From NCBI RefSeq assembly GCF_024256385.1, contig NZ_JAMLFW010000001.1, positions 5,456,001 to 5,520,000 of the forward strand: 64,000 nt of DNA. The letters are read 5' to 3'. Position numbers and translations under genes: made by a program. Below the pieces are notes generated by a model. That model saw nothing but the letters and a program-made list of their open reading frames with translations. It searched no databases and had not been told where the DNA came from. Of the stretch, positions 1 to 8,300 are shown in pieces. The stretch comes from Anatilimnocola floriformis. GTDB lineage: Bacteria; Planctomycetota; Planctomycetia; Pirellulales; Pirellulaceae. How positions within the stretch are numbered: the first letter of the stretch is position 1; every line of letters begins with the position of its first letter.

Positions 1-78
1 TGCAGCGAGTTATAGCTGCCAACTTAGCTTCGCAACGTTCGGAAAGGCTCGGCGGGAGCCTCGCCCTCCCTGCGCACG

Positions 79-510
79 CTACTTCGCCGGATCGACAATC
101 ACCTTGAAGTCGTTCGCCCCCTTCTTCACGGTGTAAACCGGCGAGTTGCCGTTGAATCGCGTGTGTTTGGCGTCGATTACCTTGGGAATCTGTTCATCGC
201 CCGATGGCGTGGGGGGCGAGATCACCGCACGATAGTCGCCCACCGGAGCGCCATCGGCTACTGCGTCGGTTCCGAGCGTGAATTTTCCATTCGCGTCGAT
301 GAGGCCAGACGGCGAAGGCGTAGTTGCCGATAGCTCACCTTCGCCGACCGCTTTCTGAAACGCGATGGTACCGCCGGCGAGCCCCTTCACGGGTGTGCCG
401 TCGCCGAACACGATTTGCCCCGAAGCAGACTGATGTTTGCTGCCGCAACCTGTCAGCGACAAAACTCCGGCGAGAATCATGAGCGATAGCAGACGGAAAG
501 GAGGTTGCAT
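79..510 (-). CDS. Secreted lipoprotein with transthyretin/carboxypeptidase-regulatory-like fold
   Basis: This is a 143-residue predicted lipoprotein. The N-terminus has a hydrophobic segment ending in LSLTGCGSK, a lipobox with the lipidated Cys at about residue 22. The body (ASGQIVFGDGTPVKG, then DANGKFTLG and PVGDYRAVI) reads like the small beta-sandwich lipoproteins that accompany DUF1559 genes in planctomycetes. I chose the ATG at 510 because it gives the signal peptide directly; the reading frame stays open upstream to 714, but that extension is basic and has no signal. It is divergent from the DUF1559 gene at 787, with a 276-base gap. The role is unknown; a cell-envelope protein of the outer or cytoplasmic membrane is the inference. 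Confidence 0.8.
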   Translation of the reverse strand: MQPPFRLLSLMILAGVLSLTGCGSKHQSASGQIVFGDGTPVKGLAGGTIAFQKAVGEGELSATTPSPSGLIDANGKFTLGTDAVADGAPVGDYRAVISPPTPSGDEQIPKVIDAKHTRFNGNSPVYTVKKGANDFKVIVDPAK

Positions 511-786
511 GGTGCTATTCCTGATGGAGAGGCAGCAGCTGGCTGCGTTGTGTCGAAACGAAGTGGAAGCAAACTTAGTACCGCGCGTGAGCAGGTGGCG
601 GGCGTTTAATTTGCCGACAAAGGCCGCCCCCGTCAATTGATGCGGCCTGCCGCGAATCCCCAAAAGGGGGTTTACGGAGTCGTTATTTTCGGTGATTATC
701 CTTTTTAGGAGCATTTTTCAGAAATTTAGCTAAACTGCTCCTCAGGCCACCTCTCCATCCACGAATTCTCGCGGAGTGCCAGTTCC

Positions 787-1725
787 ATGCGGACCCGTTT
801 TTCTTCGAACCGCCAGCGCGGTTTCACCCTCGTTGAGTTGCTTGTCGTTATCGCGATCATCGGGGTCTTGGTGGCGCTGCTATTGCCCGCCGTGCAGGCC
901 GCTCGCGAAGCAGCTCGGCGCACCCAGTGCGTCAACAATCTCAAGCAGATCGGCCTGGCCTGTCAGAACTATCACGATACGTACGGCTTGCTGCCGAACA
1001 CACGGCATGACGCGAACTTCACCTGGATGACGATGATCCTGCCGCAGATCGAACAATCGGCCCTGTTCGCGCAGTGGAATCTCGGCAACACGACGTTCTA
1101 TACGCAAACAGCACAATGCCAGCAGGCACGCATCAATGCCTACTACTGCCCCTCGCGCCGCTCCTCTGCAGGCGCAAAATTTGCCGACGAACCGCAAGAC
1201 AATACGACAGCGCCGTTGTACAAGAGTGCAACGGGCGATTACGCGATCTGCACTGGCGACTCCAGTGTGAACGGCGGCGACTACTGGCAGAACAACGGCG
1301 TCGACATTCCGGCCAACGGTGTGGGAATCATCTGGAACGGCAACATGGGAACGACCCCTGCCGTGCTGCCGGGCGGAGCACCCTTCAAGGGCGTTGCCTT
1401 CCGCGAAATCACCGACGGCTTGAGCAACACGCTGCTCGTGGGCGACAAGCATGTGTACCTCAAGGAACTTGCCAATCCCGACTACGGTGACGGCGGCGCC
1501 TTCAACGGCGACAAGGGCCACTCGCACCGTTGCCTCGGACCGAGCCAGCCCCTCTCGAAGGGACCGCAAGATCCCACGAAACGCCTCTTCGGCAGTTGGC
1601 ACCCGTCGATCACCAACTTCGTGCTGTGCGACGGCAGCGTCCGCGGCATCCAGAACAACGCCAATTCCACCATGCTTGGCTACTTCGCCGGCAAAGACGA
1701 CGGCCAAATCGTCAGGCTGGACTAG
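787..1725 (+). CDS. DUF1559 domain protein with type IV pilin-like N-terminus
   Basis: This 312-residue protein opens with a prepilin-type leader: basic residues, then [16 protein letters not shown] with Glu at position +5 of the processed protein, and the [20 protein letters not shown] segment that characterises DUF1559. The C-terminal [19 protein letters not shown] block corresponds to the conserved HPGG...DGSV motif of the family. Such proteins are hugely expanded in planctomycetes and are thought to be pseudopilins or surface proteins, processed by a prepilin peptidase at the Gly-Phe bond. No other pilus or type II secretion gene lies nearby. The function is inferred only from the family. 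Confidence 0.93.
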   Translation: MRTRFSSNRQRGFTLVELLVVIAIIGVLVALLLPAVQAAREAARRTQCVNNLKQIGLACQNYHDTYGLLPNTRHDANFTWMTMILPQIEQSALFAQWNLGNTTFYTQTAQCQQARINAYYCPSRRSSAGAKFADEPQDNTTAPLYKSATGDYAICTGDSSVNGGDYWQNNGVDIPANGVGIIWNGNMGTTPAVLPGGAPFKGVAFREITDGLSNTLLVGDKHVYLKELANPDYGDGGAFNGDKGHSHRCLGPSQPLSKGPQDPTKRLFGSWHPSITNFVLCDGSVRGIQNNANSTMLGYFAGKDDGQIVRLD

Positions 1726-1895
1726 TGGAATTGGTAGCGGAGTCTGTTTGGATTGAGAGCGAAGGTTGACTTTTATTCGCCACCGCCGGAACTTCGCGGG
1801 GCTCGTTCCTTGGCACGCTTCAGGTCAACCTCAACCCATCGTTTTCGGAGAAAACGACGACAATGGCGGCGGCTACAGTTCTGCGACTTCCCCAG

Positions 1896-1923
1896 TTGTC
1901 GTTTTCTGACAAATGCTTAAAAT
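1896..1923 (+). promoter_or_regulatory. Candidate sigma70-like promoter for tRNA-Gln
   Basis: TTGTCG (1896-1901) and TAAAAT (1918-1923) are separated by 16 bases and sit 34 bases before the tRNA. A short perfect hairpin, CGTTTTC-GGA-GAAAACG at 1840-1856, lies upstream and could end transcription from the DUF1559 gene. This is a match by eye. Confidence 0.45.
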
Positions 1924-1957
1924 GGTCGCCGTAGTTGGAGCTTGCTCCAGGCTGCGT

Positions 1958-2028
1958 TCGGGGATGGTGTAACGGTAGCACAGCAGATTTTGGTTCTGCT
2001 TGTCTAGGTTCGAATCCTAGTCCCCGAA
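1958..2028 (+). tRNA. tRNA-Gln (anticodon TTG)
   Basis: All arms fold by hand. The acceptor stem is TCGGGGA with TCCCCGA (7 pairs), followed by an A discriminator. The D arm contains GGTGTAACGGTAGCAC, the anticodon stem is GCAGA/TCTGC around the loop TTTTGGT (anticodon TTG), and the T arm has GGTTCGAATCC. CCA is not encoded. The gene stands alone between two protein genes. Confidence 0.96.
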
Positions 2029-2048
2029 TTCTTCCTGCCTGATTATTG

Positions 2049-2071
2049 CAGCGGATGCGCTGATTTCTTTT
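2049..2071 (+). terminator. Weak terminator-like hairpin after tRNA-Gln
   Basis: CAGCG-GATG-CGCTG is followed by ATTTCTTTT. The stem is only 5 bp, so it could end the tRNA transcript but may be chance. Confidence 0.35.
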
Positions 2072-2119
2072 GCTCGCCTTTTTGCATTTATTGCTTTCTC
2101 TCTTGGCGGATTCTCTCCC

Positions 2120-3145
2120 ATGAAGCTTCGACTTGGAACGTGCGCGCTCGTCGCTTTTCTGTTCATTTCTTCAGCTTGGGCGGCAGATCCAGCCAAGCCC
2201 AATGTCGAAACGAACTCCATCGGTCTGAAGCTCGCCTTGATTCCAGCCGGCGAATTCATGATGGGAAGCCACGAGTCGCTCGAAGAAATCGAGAAGAAAT
2301 ACCCGGGGCTGAATTACAAAGCCAAGCTTGAGCAGAAGATTCTCGATACCGATGAATGGCCGCAGCACAAAGTGCGGATTACCAAGCCATTTCGATTTGG
2401 CGTGTATGAAGTGACCATCGGGCAGTTTCGCCAATTCTGCAAAGAGGCCGATTTCAAGTCGCAAGCTGAATCGAAGGAAGTCGATCGCTCCACAGGCGAG
2501 ATGCGAATCACCGGCGGATACGGGATTTCCGCCAGCGGCAAATTTGAAGGTCGCAAGCCGGAATACAACTGGCAGAACACTGGTTACCCACTGACCGACG
2601 ACAATCCCGTGGTCAACGTCACCTTCAACGACGCCAAGGCGTTTTGCGAATGGCTGAGTAAGAAGGAAGGCAAAAAATACCGCCTGCCGACCGAAGCGGA
2701 GTGGGAATATGCCTGCCGCGCGGGAACCAAGACTCGTTATACGACCGGCGATGATCCGGAATCGGTGGCCAAGGTCGGCAATATCGCCGATGCATCGTCT
2801 GTCGAATCCGGCTTGAAGGAATTCAAGGACTACGCGCAGCACGCTCTGAAAGCGAACGACGGCAATTGGACGACCGCTAAGGTTGGCAGCTTTGCCCCGA
2901 ATGCTTTCGGCTTGTACGACATGCACGGCAACGTGTGGGAATGGTGCCAGGACTACTACGACGAGAACTACTATGGCAAATCCCCCGTTGACGATCCTAC
3001 TGGCCCCGCCGAAGGCCGGTTGCATGTTCGCCGTGGCGGAGCGTTCCACACGTTTCCGCTCTACGTCCGCTCTTCGTTCCGCAACTGGAACACGCCGCAG
3101 ACGCGTTATTTGAATTTGGGTTTCCGCGTGGTGCGCGAAGAGTAG
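2120..3145 (+). CDS. Exported SUMF1/FGE-sulfatase-domain protein, probably not a formylglycine-generating enzyme
   Basis: This 341-residue protein has a signal peptide (cleavage after SSAWA, about residue 21) and then a full SUMF1-type domain: PAGEFMMGS near residue 42, VTIGQFRQFC, NPVVNVTFNDAKAFCEWLS, RLPTEAEWEYACRAGT, NVWEWCQDYYDENYYG and a closing LGFRVVRE. The family includes formylglycine-generating enzymes, but the two catalytic/copper-binding cysteines expected in the RGGSW...C....C segment are absent; here it reads RRGGAFHTFPLYVRSSFRN. A binding or structural role, as for many planctomycete paralogues, is therefore more likely than sulfatase activation. No sulfatase gene is adjacent. 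It stands alone, downstream of tRNA-Gln. Confidence 0.9.
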   Translation: MKLRLGTCALVAFLFISSAWAADPAKPNVETNSIGLKLALIPAGEFMMGSHESLEEIEKKYPGLNYKAKLEQKILDTDEWPQHKVRITKPFRFGVYEVTIGQFRQFCKEADFKSQAESKEVDRSTGEMRITGGYGISASGKFEGRKPEYNWQNTGYPLTDDNPVVNVTFNDAKAFCEWLSKKEGKKYRLPTEAEWEYACRAGTKTRYTTGDDPESVAKVGNIADASSVESGLKEFKDYAQHALKANDGNWTTAKVGSFAPNAFGLYDMHGNVWEWCQDYYDENYYGKSPVDDPTGPAEGRLHVRRGGAFHTFPLYVRSSFRNWNTPQTRYLNLGFRVVREE

Positions 3146-3456
3146 TGGTGGTTGCGTTTGAGGCGTAGTTAGGGTGTTCTTTGACGAGACGGGGCTAAAC
3201 GCGAATTAGCCCCTCACCCCAGCCCTCTCCCCGGAGTACCGAGGAGACGGAGTAATGCAGCTCGCAGCCGCCGAAATTTCCCGTGAAAATTTCGCCAGGG
3301 TGGCAAACTGCTCTTGTGGGATTTTGGAGGTTGCACTAAAAGCCTCCCCTCTTCGTATCACTGTCTACCCACAGTGGATTAACTCGTCACAACTGCGTTC
3401 GCAAAATCTCGTTCGCCTCACAGCGTTCGCCTCAACACCGGGGAGGGGATCTCGTC
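3146..3456. other. Intergenic stretch with a GC-rich repeat and a hairpin
   Basis: The 311 bases between the SUMF1 gene and the BBP7 gene hold one copy of the CCCCTCACCCC/CTCTCCCC repeat (about 3210-3252) and a perfect hairpin, CGAAATTT (3272-3279) with AAATTTCG (3287-3294). No convincing gene is seen. Confidence 0.6.
3210..3252. repeat. GC-rich palindromic repeat, family D (copy 1)
   Basis: CCCCTCACCCCAGCCCTCTC runs on into CCCCGGAGTACCGAGGAGA. The same sequence recurs with small changes at 25161-25207 and 50967-51010, and related palindromes lie at 14607-14636, 22386-22430 and 22517-22559. All copies are intergenic. Confidence 0.8.
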
Positions 3457-4974
3457 GTGCGTCCCTCGATAACATTCGTTCGTATCGTTTTATGCGCTTG
3501 CCTCGCTGTCGGTTTGACTTGCGCTGCTGATGCGCAGGCGCAAGCGCCAGCTGCGCGTGGCGGCTCGGCTGGTCCTACACGCAAGGCGATTGCGCAGCCT
3601 GCGACTTCGCAAAGCAGTGCGACTGCTCGCGGCGCTCAACGCGCTTCGTATCAAGAGGCCGGCGCGCCGCCAGGAGCAGGCGAATTGCCGGCGCCGAATG
3701 GTCCAGCCGTTGTTGACGCGCCGCCTGGTGCGCAGCCCTATTACGATTATTCGCCGGTCGAGCAGACCTGGCTGGATAATGGTCCCGCGCCGATGGGTTA
3801 TGGCGGCGGAAATTACTGCGGCCCGATGGGCTGTGGCATTCTCGGCGGCTTGTGGGTTCGCGGCGAATATCTCGTCTGGGATACGAAGGGGATGTACGTG
3901 CCGCCGCTGGTGATCACCTCGGCAGTCAACAACATTGATCCCGTCGATTTGCACTTAAACGACAACGGCGATCTCGGCGCGACCGATCCCGTGCGAATTC
4001 TGTACGGCGGTCAGCAGGTCAATAGTGATGCCCGCAGCGGATGGAAGATCTCGTTCGGCGCGTGGCTCGACAATTGTCAGTCGTTCGGTTTGGAAGCCGA
4101 CTACTTCACGCTCGAAGATGGCAATGACTCGTTCTTTCGTAATTCGGCCACCGGCACGCCGATTCTGGCTCGGCCGTTTTACAACGTGCTGACCGGTCTC
4201 GAGAGCTCGACACTCGTTTCGTTTCCGACGGCCGTCGACGGCGTGACTTATCGCGGTTCGATCGACATCGATACGAACACGCAGTTCTGGGGCGCTGGCG
4301 CTCGTGGCATCATCAATCTCGGTAGCAACAGCGGTTGCGGCACGAATTGGTGGAACGGTTGCCCAACGCAAACGATGAGCCGCGTCGACATGGTCCTCGG
4401 CTATCGCTACTTGCGGCTCGACGATTCGCTGCGGATCACGGAACGCTCGACGCTCAACCCGGGCGGTGCGTTCAACATTCGTGACGAATTCGGCACCGAG
4501 AACACATTCAACGGTTTCGACATTGGCACCATGCTGAAACATCAGCGCGGCTGCTGGTCGGTCGAGTTGCTCTCGAAAATCGCCCTCGGTAATACTCGCA
4601 GCCGCGTGAATATCGACGGCGCGACGTCGATCACTCCGACCGGTGGGGCTGCCCAACAGTTTACGGGCGGCATTCTGGCCCAGCGGACGAACATCGGAAA
4701 TTATCAAGATGATGAGTTCGCAGTGGTGCCTGAATTGGGATTAACTCTGGGATACTCACTAAATCCTTGCTGGAAAGTCACTGCCGGGTACACTTGGCTG
4801 TACTGGAGCCGCGTGACGCGGGCTGGCGATCAGATCGACCGGAATTTGAATCCCGATCTGTTTCCTGAGGAAGCCAATCCGCAGACTACCGACCACCTCC
4901 AACCGCGGTTCCACATGGTCCACGATGATTTCTGGGCTCACGGCCTGCGGGTTGGTTTGGAAGGTACCTGGTAG
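3457..4974 (+). CDS. BBP7-family outer-membrane beta-barrel protein
   Basis: A 505-residue exported protein. The signal peptide is VLCACLAVGLTCAADAQAQA (about residues 11-30), followed by an Ala/Pro/Gly-rich linker to about residue 110. A Gly/Cys-containing entry motif, GPMGCGILGGLWVRGEYLVW, leads into a long run of alternating strands, with LGYRYLRLDDSL near residue 318, and the chain ends in GLRVGLEGTW, an aromatic C-terminal residue as in outer-membrane barrels. The GTG start at 3457 is supported by GGGAGGGG about 8 bases upstream. A shorter paralogue lies at 26876-27934. The family is planctomycete-specific and its cargo or function is unknown. Confidence 0.85.
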   Translation: MRPSITFVRIVLCACLAVGLTCAADAQAQAPAARGGSAGPTRKAIAQPATSQSSATARGAQRASYQEAGAPPGAGELPAPNGPAVVDAPPGAQPYYDYSPVEQTWLDNGPAPMGYGGGNYCGPMGCGILGGLWVRGEYLVWDTKGMYVPPLVITSAVNNIDPVDLHLNDNGDLGATDPVRILYGGQQVNSDARSGWKISFGAWLDNCQSFGLEADYFTLEDGNDSFFRNSATGTPILARPFYNVLTGLESSTLVSFPTAVDGVTYRGSIDIDTNTQFWGAGARGIINLGSNSGCGTNWWNGCPTQTMSRVDMVLGYRYLRLDDSLRITERSTLNPGGAFNIRDEFGTENTFNGFDIGTMLKHQRGCWSVELLSKIALGNTRSRVNIDGATSITPTGGAAQQFTGGILAQRTNIGNYQDDEFAVVPELGLTLGYSLNPCWKVTAGYTWLYWSRVTRAGDQIDRNLNPDLFPEEANPQTTDHLQPRFHMVHDDFWAHGLRVGLEGTW

Positions 4975-5045
4975 TTTTTGTCTGGCATGGAACGTTGTTG
5001 CCGCACGCACGGCTTGGAATGAGCGAAAGTTGCCGATTATCGACT

Positions 5046-5081
5046 GACAGCATGTCGTTGCTATAACTGCGACATGCTGTC
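5046..5081. repeat. Perfect 12-bp inverted repeat downstream of the BBP7 gene
   Basis: GACAGCATGTCG (5046-5057) and CGACATGCTGTC (5070-5081) are exact complements around a 12-base loop. It begins 72 bases after the BBP7 stop and lies about 320 bases before the DUF11 gene. No T run follows, so it is not a standard terminator. The rest of 4975-5399 shows nothing recognisable apart from the ribosome-binding site GGGGGAG ahead of 5400. Confidence 0.85.
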
Positions 5082-5399
5082 GCCCGCATTAATGGCAAAG
5101 TTTGCCTCTAGCCCGGGCCGATATCTCCTCCAGGGTTCATACGCGATTGGGGAACGGGGGGCGGCGGTAACAATTTGCTGCGAATGATCTTCGCTTAGCG
5201 AGATCTTCTTCAAGCGAGCGGTACTGCCGAAAAAATTCTCTTCCGCGGGAACGCCAGGCGGTTCGTCTACGTCGAACCAGCGCTGCGCGTGCGGGAGAAC
5301 TTCTCCGCGTCATTCCCATTCGCCACTAGTCACGCAGAATCACTGCGCGCGGCAGTTCATTTGTCGCGGAATATAGTGTTGCGGGGGAGTTTCCTGTCT

Positions 5400-8300
5400 A
5401 TGTCACGCCAATCGTCCGGTCCAGAGTCTTCGTTCCTGCGCAGTTTGCTCACCCGGCTGTGGAAACGGCCGGAGTTGAAAGCCGCCTCGCGGCGCACTCG
5501 GCGACGGATGTTCATGGAGCCTCTCGAAGGCCGCACGGTGCTGGCGAGCAACCTGGGTGTGATTGAAGGATTGGTGTTCGTCGATACGACTGGCGATGGC
5601 TTGAGCATCGGTGAAGAAGTTTCCGGCGCCATCATTAACCTGTACTCCAGCGACGGCGATGCCAATTTCGAGCCCGGCGCCGGCGATGCGCTGATCACCT
5701 CGCGCACGACCGACGGCGATGGCAACTACTCTTTCCAAGACCTGCCCGCCGGCACCTATTGGGTGGAACAGCCGGCCCAGACCGTCGGCGGCAAGACACT
5801 GCTGGCCGATGCCGTCATTTTGACGATCGATTCGACGATGGCCCAAGGTACGCCGGGGTCGCTGATTGATAGTTTTGCCACGGCTGGTGCGCCCACCGTG
5901 GTTGCCAACGATCCGGTAGGAACCACGGCTTCGGGTTTTGCCGATCTTCCCGAGACCGAAACGATCGGTGGCCAGCGCGATTACAAAGTTCAACTTACCG
6001 CCAGCACGGGCGGTCAATCGGTTACGTTCACCACCGCCAACAACAAGTTGGAATTGAATCCCAGCAGCGGCGCGCAAGGTAAGTACACCGCCGTGTGGGA
6101 TGGCGACGCCGATGACGACGGCAACACCATCGACTTCACCGGTCTCGGCAATCGCGACTTGACCGATGCCGGCGAATCGGCGGGCATTTTGCTCGAGGAC
6201 TTTTTCGTTGACCAGGCCGGCGCGACCGCGACCATTCGCGTTTATACCGACAGCGGAAATTTCTCGACGCGTGTCGTCAATATCCCGGCTAGTGCCACTA
6301 GCGACCTGTTCTTCAAGTTTTCTGATTTCACCACGACCGCCGGAACCGGCGCCGACTTCACCGATGTCGGCGCGATCGAACTCGAAATCAATACCACCGT
6401 CAACGCGATGGACGGTAACATCGATTTCATCCAAGCCATGGGCTACGACGGTTTCAAGCAGAATGACTTCGACAACTTCGTCGAGAGCGATCTCGAGTTG
6501 AGCATGGTGGTCGACGACGCGTCGCCGAATGTGGGCGATGACGTCACGTACACAATCACAGTCGTCAACGGCGGGCCCGATACCGCGCTGAACGTCGCCG
6601 TGAAAGATCAGTTGCCCGCCGGCCTGACGTTTGTGTCGTCGAATCCTTCGCAAGGGACTTACAACAGCACCACCGGGATCTGGTCTGTCGGCACGATGAC
6701 TGCGGGCGCCACCGTCACACTCGACCTTGTGGCCACGGTCTCGTCGCTCGGCGCGAAGACCAACACGGCAGAAATCTCGGCTTCGGGTTCGACCGATTCC
6801 GACTCGACGCCGAATAACGGCATTGCCACCGAAGACGACATCGACACCGTTGTCGTCACGCCAGAGCAGATCGATCTGTCGGTGCAGAAGACGGTCAACA
6901 ATCCCAACGTCACCGTTGGTTCGCAAGTAACCTTTACCATCATCGTCGCCAACGCGACGGGCATGTCGAACGCCACCAATGTGGCGGTGAAGGATCAATT
7001 GCCGTCAGGTTTCACGTTTGTTTCGGCCAACCCGCTGCAGGGTACTTACGATAACACCACCGGCATTTGGACCGTCGGCACCGTCAACTCGGGCTCGAAT
7101 GCCACGTTGTCGATCGTCGCCACCAAGAATGCTGGTGGCGCAGTCACCAATGCTGCCGAAGTGAGCGCCGCCGATCAAGCCGACATCGACTCGACGCCCG
7201 ACAATCGTGCGACGATTCCTGGCGAAGACGACACTGCTACCGCCGTCGTCAACGATCCTTCGATCGACCTCGTTCTGACGCAGACCGTCAACAACAACAA
7301 GCAAGTCGTCGGTCAGCAAGTGACGTTCACGCTCACGCTGGGCAACACCGGCTCGGTGAATGCCACGGGCGTGGCAGTGACCGATCAGTTGCCCGCCGGC
7401 TTGACGTTTGTTTCGTCCAATCCTTCGCAGGGCACCTACGACAGCGGCACGGGCATCTGGACCGTCGGCACCGTCAACGCTGCAGGGACCGCCACGCTGT
7501 CGATTGTCGCGACCGTCGCTTCCACCGGCGCAAAGACCAACGTCGCTGAAGTAACGGCAGCCGCTCAACCCGACGTCGACTCGACGCCCAACAATAAGGC
7601 CACCGCGCCGAACGAAGACGACACGGCTTCGGTTGTGGTCACGCCAGCCACCATCGACCTGGCGTTGACGCAAGCCATCAACAACCCCACGCAGGTCGTG
7701 GGACAGAACGTCACCATCACATTGACCCTGGCCAACAGCGGCAGCGGTAACGCGACCGGCGTCGCCGTGACCGATCTGTTGCCTGCTGGTTTGACCTTCG
7801 TTTCGTCCAATCCTTCGCAGGGCACCTACGACAGCGGCACCGGCATTTGGACCGTCGGCACCGTCAACGCCGCCGCCAACGCCACGTTGTCGATCGTCGC
7901 CAGCGTCGCTGCGACCGGTTCGAAGACCAACATTGCCGAAGTAACTGCCGTCAACGAAACCGATGTCGACTCGACACCCAACAACCGCGGAACAGTCGCG
8001 ACAGAAGACGACACGACTTCGGCAGTCATCAATCCAGGCGCTATCGACCTGGCGTTGACCAAGACCGTCAACAACAACAAGCAAGTCGTCGGTCAGCCCG
8101 TTACGTTCACCATCATCGTTTCGAACACCAGCAGCACCAACGCGACTGGTGTTGCTGTTACGGATCAGTTGCCAGCCGGTTTGACGTTTGTTTCGTCGAA
8201 CCCAGCCCAAGGCACCTACGACAGCGGCACGGGTGTGTGGACCGTCGGCACGGTGAATGCTGGCGCAACTGCCACGTTAACGGTCACGGCCACCGTGGCT

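Noticed and set aside
2120-3145. Formylglycine-generating enzyme activity of the SUMF1-domain protein
   Set aside because: The catalytic cysteines are missing and no sulfatase gene is adjacent.
3255-3530. A 91-codon frame upstream of the BBP7 gene
   Set aside because: It overlaps the well-supported GTG start of the BBP7 gene and is built mainly from repeat and hairpin sequence.
5403-6998. Long open frames on the minus strand under the DUF11 gene
   Set aside because: They are shadows of a repetitive GC-rich gene: composition is Arg/Gly-rich without a domain, and no ribosome-binding site is seen.
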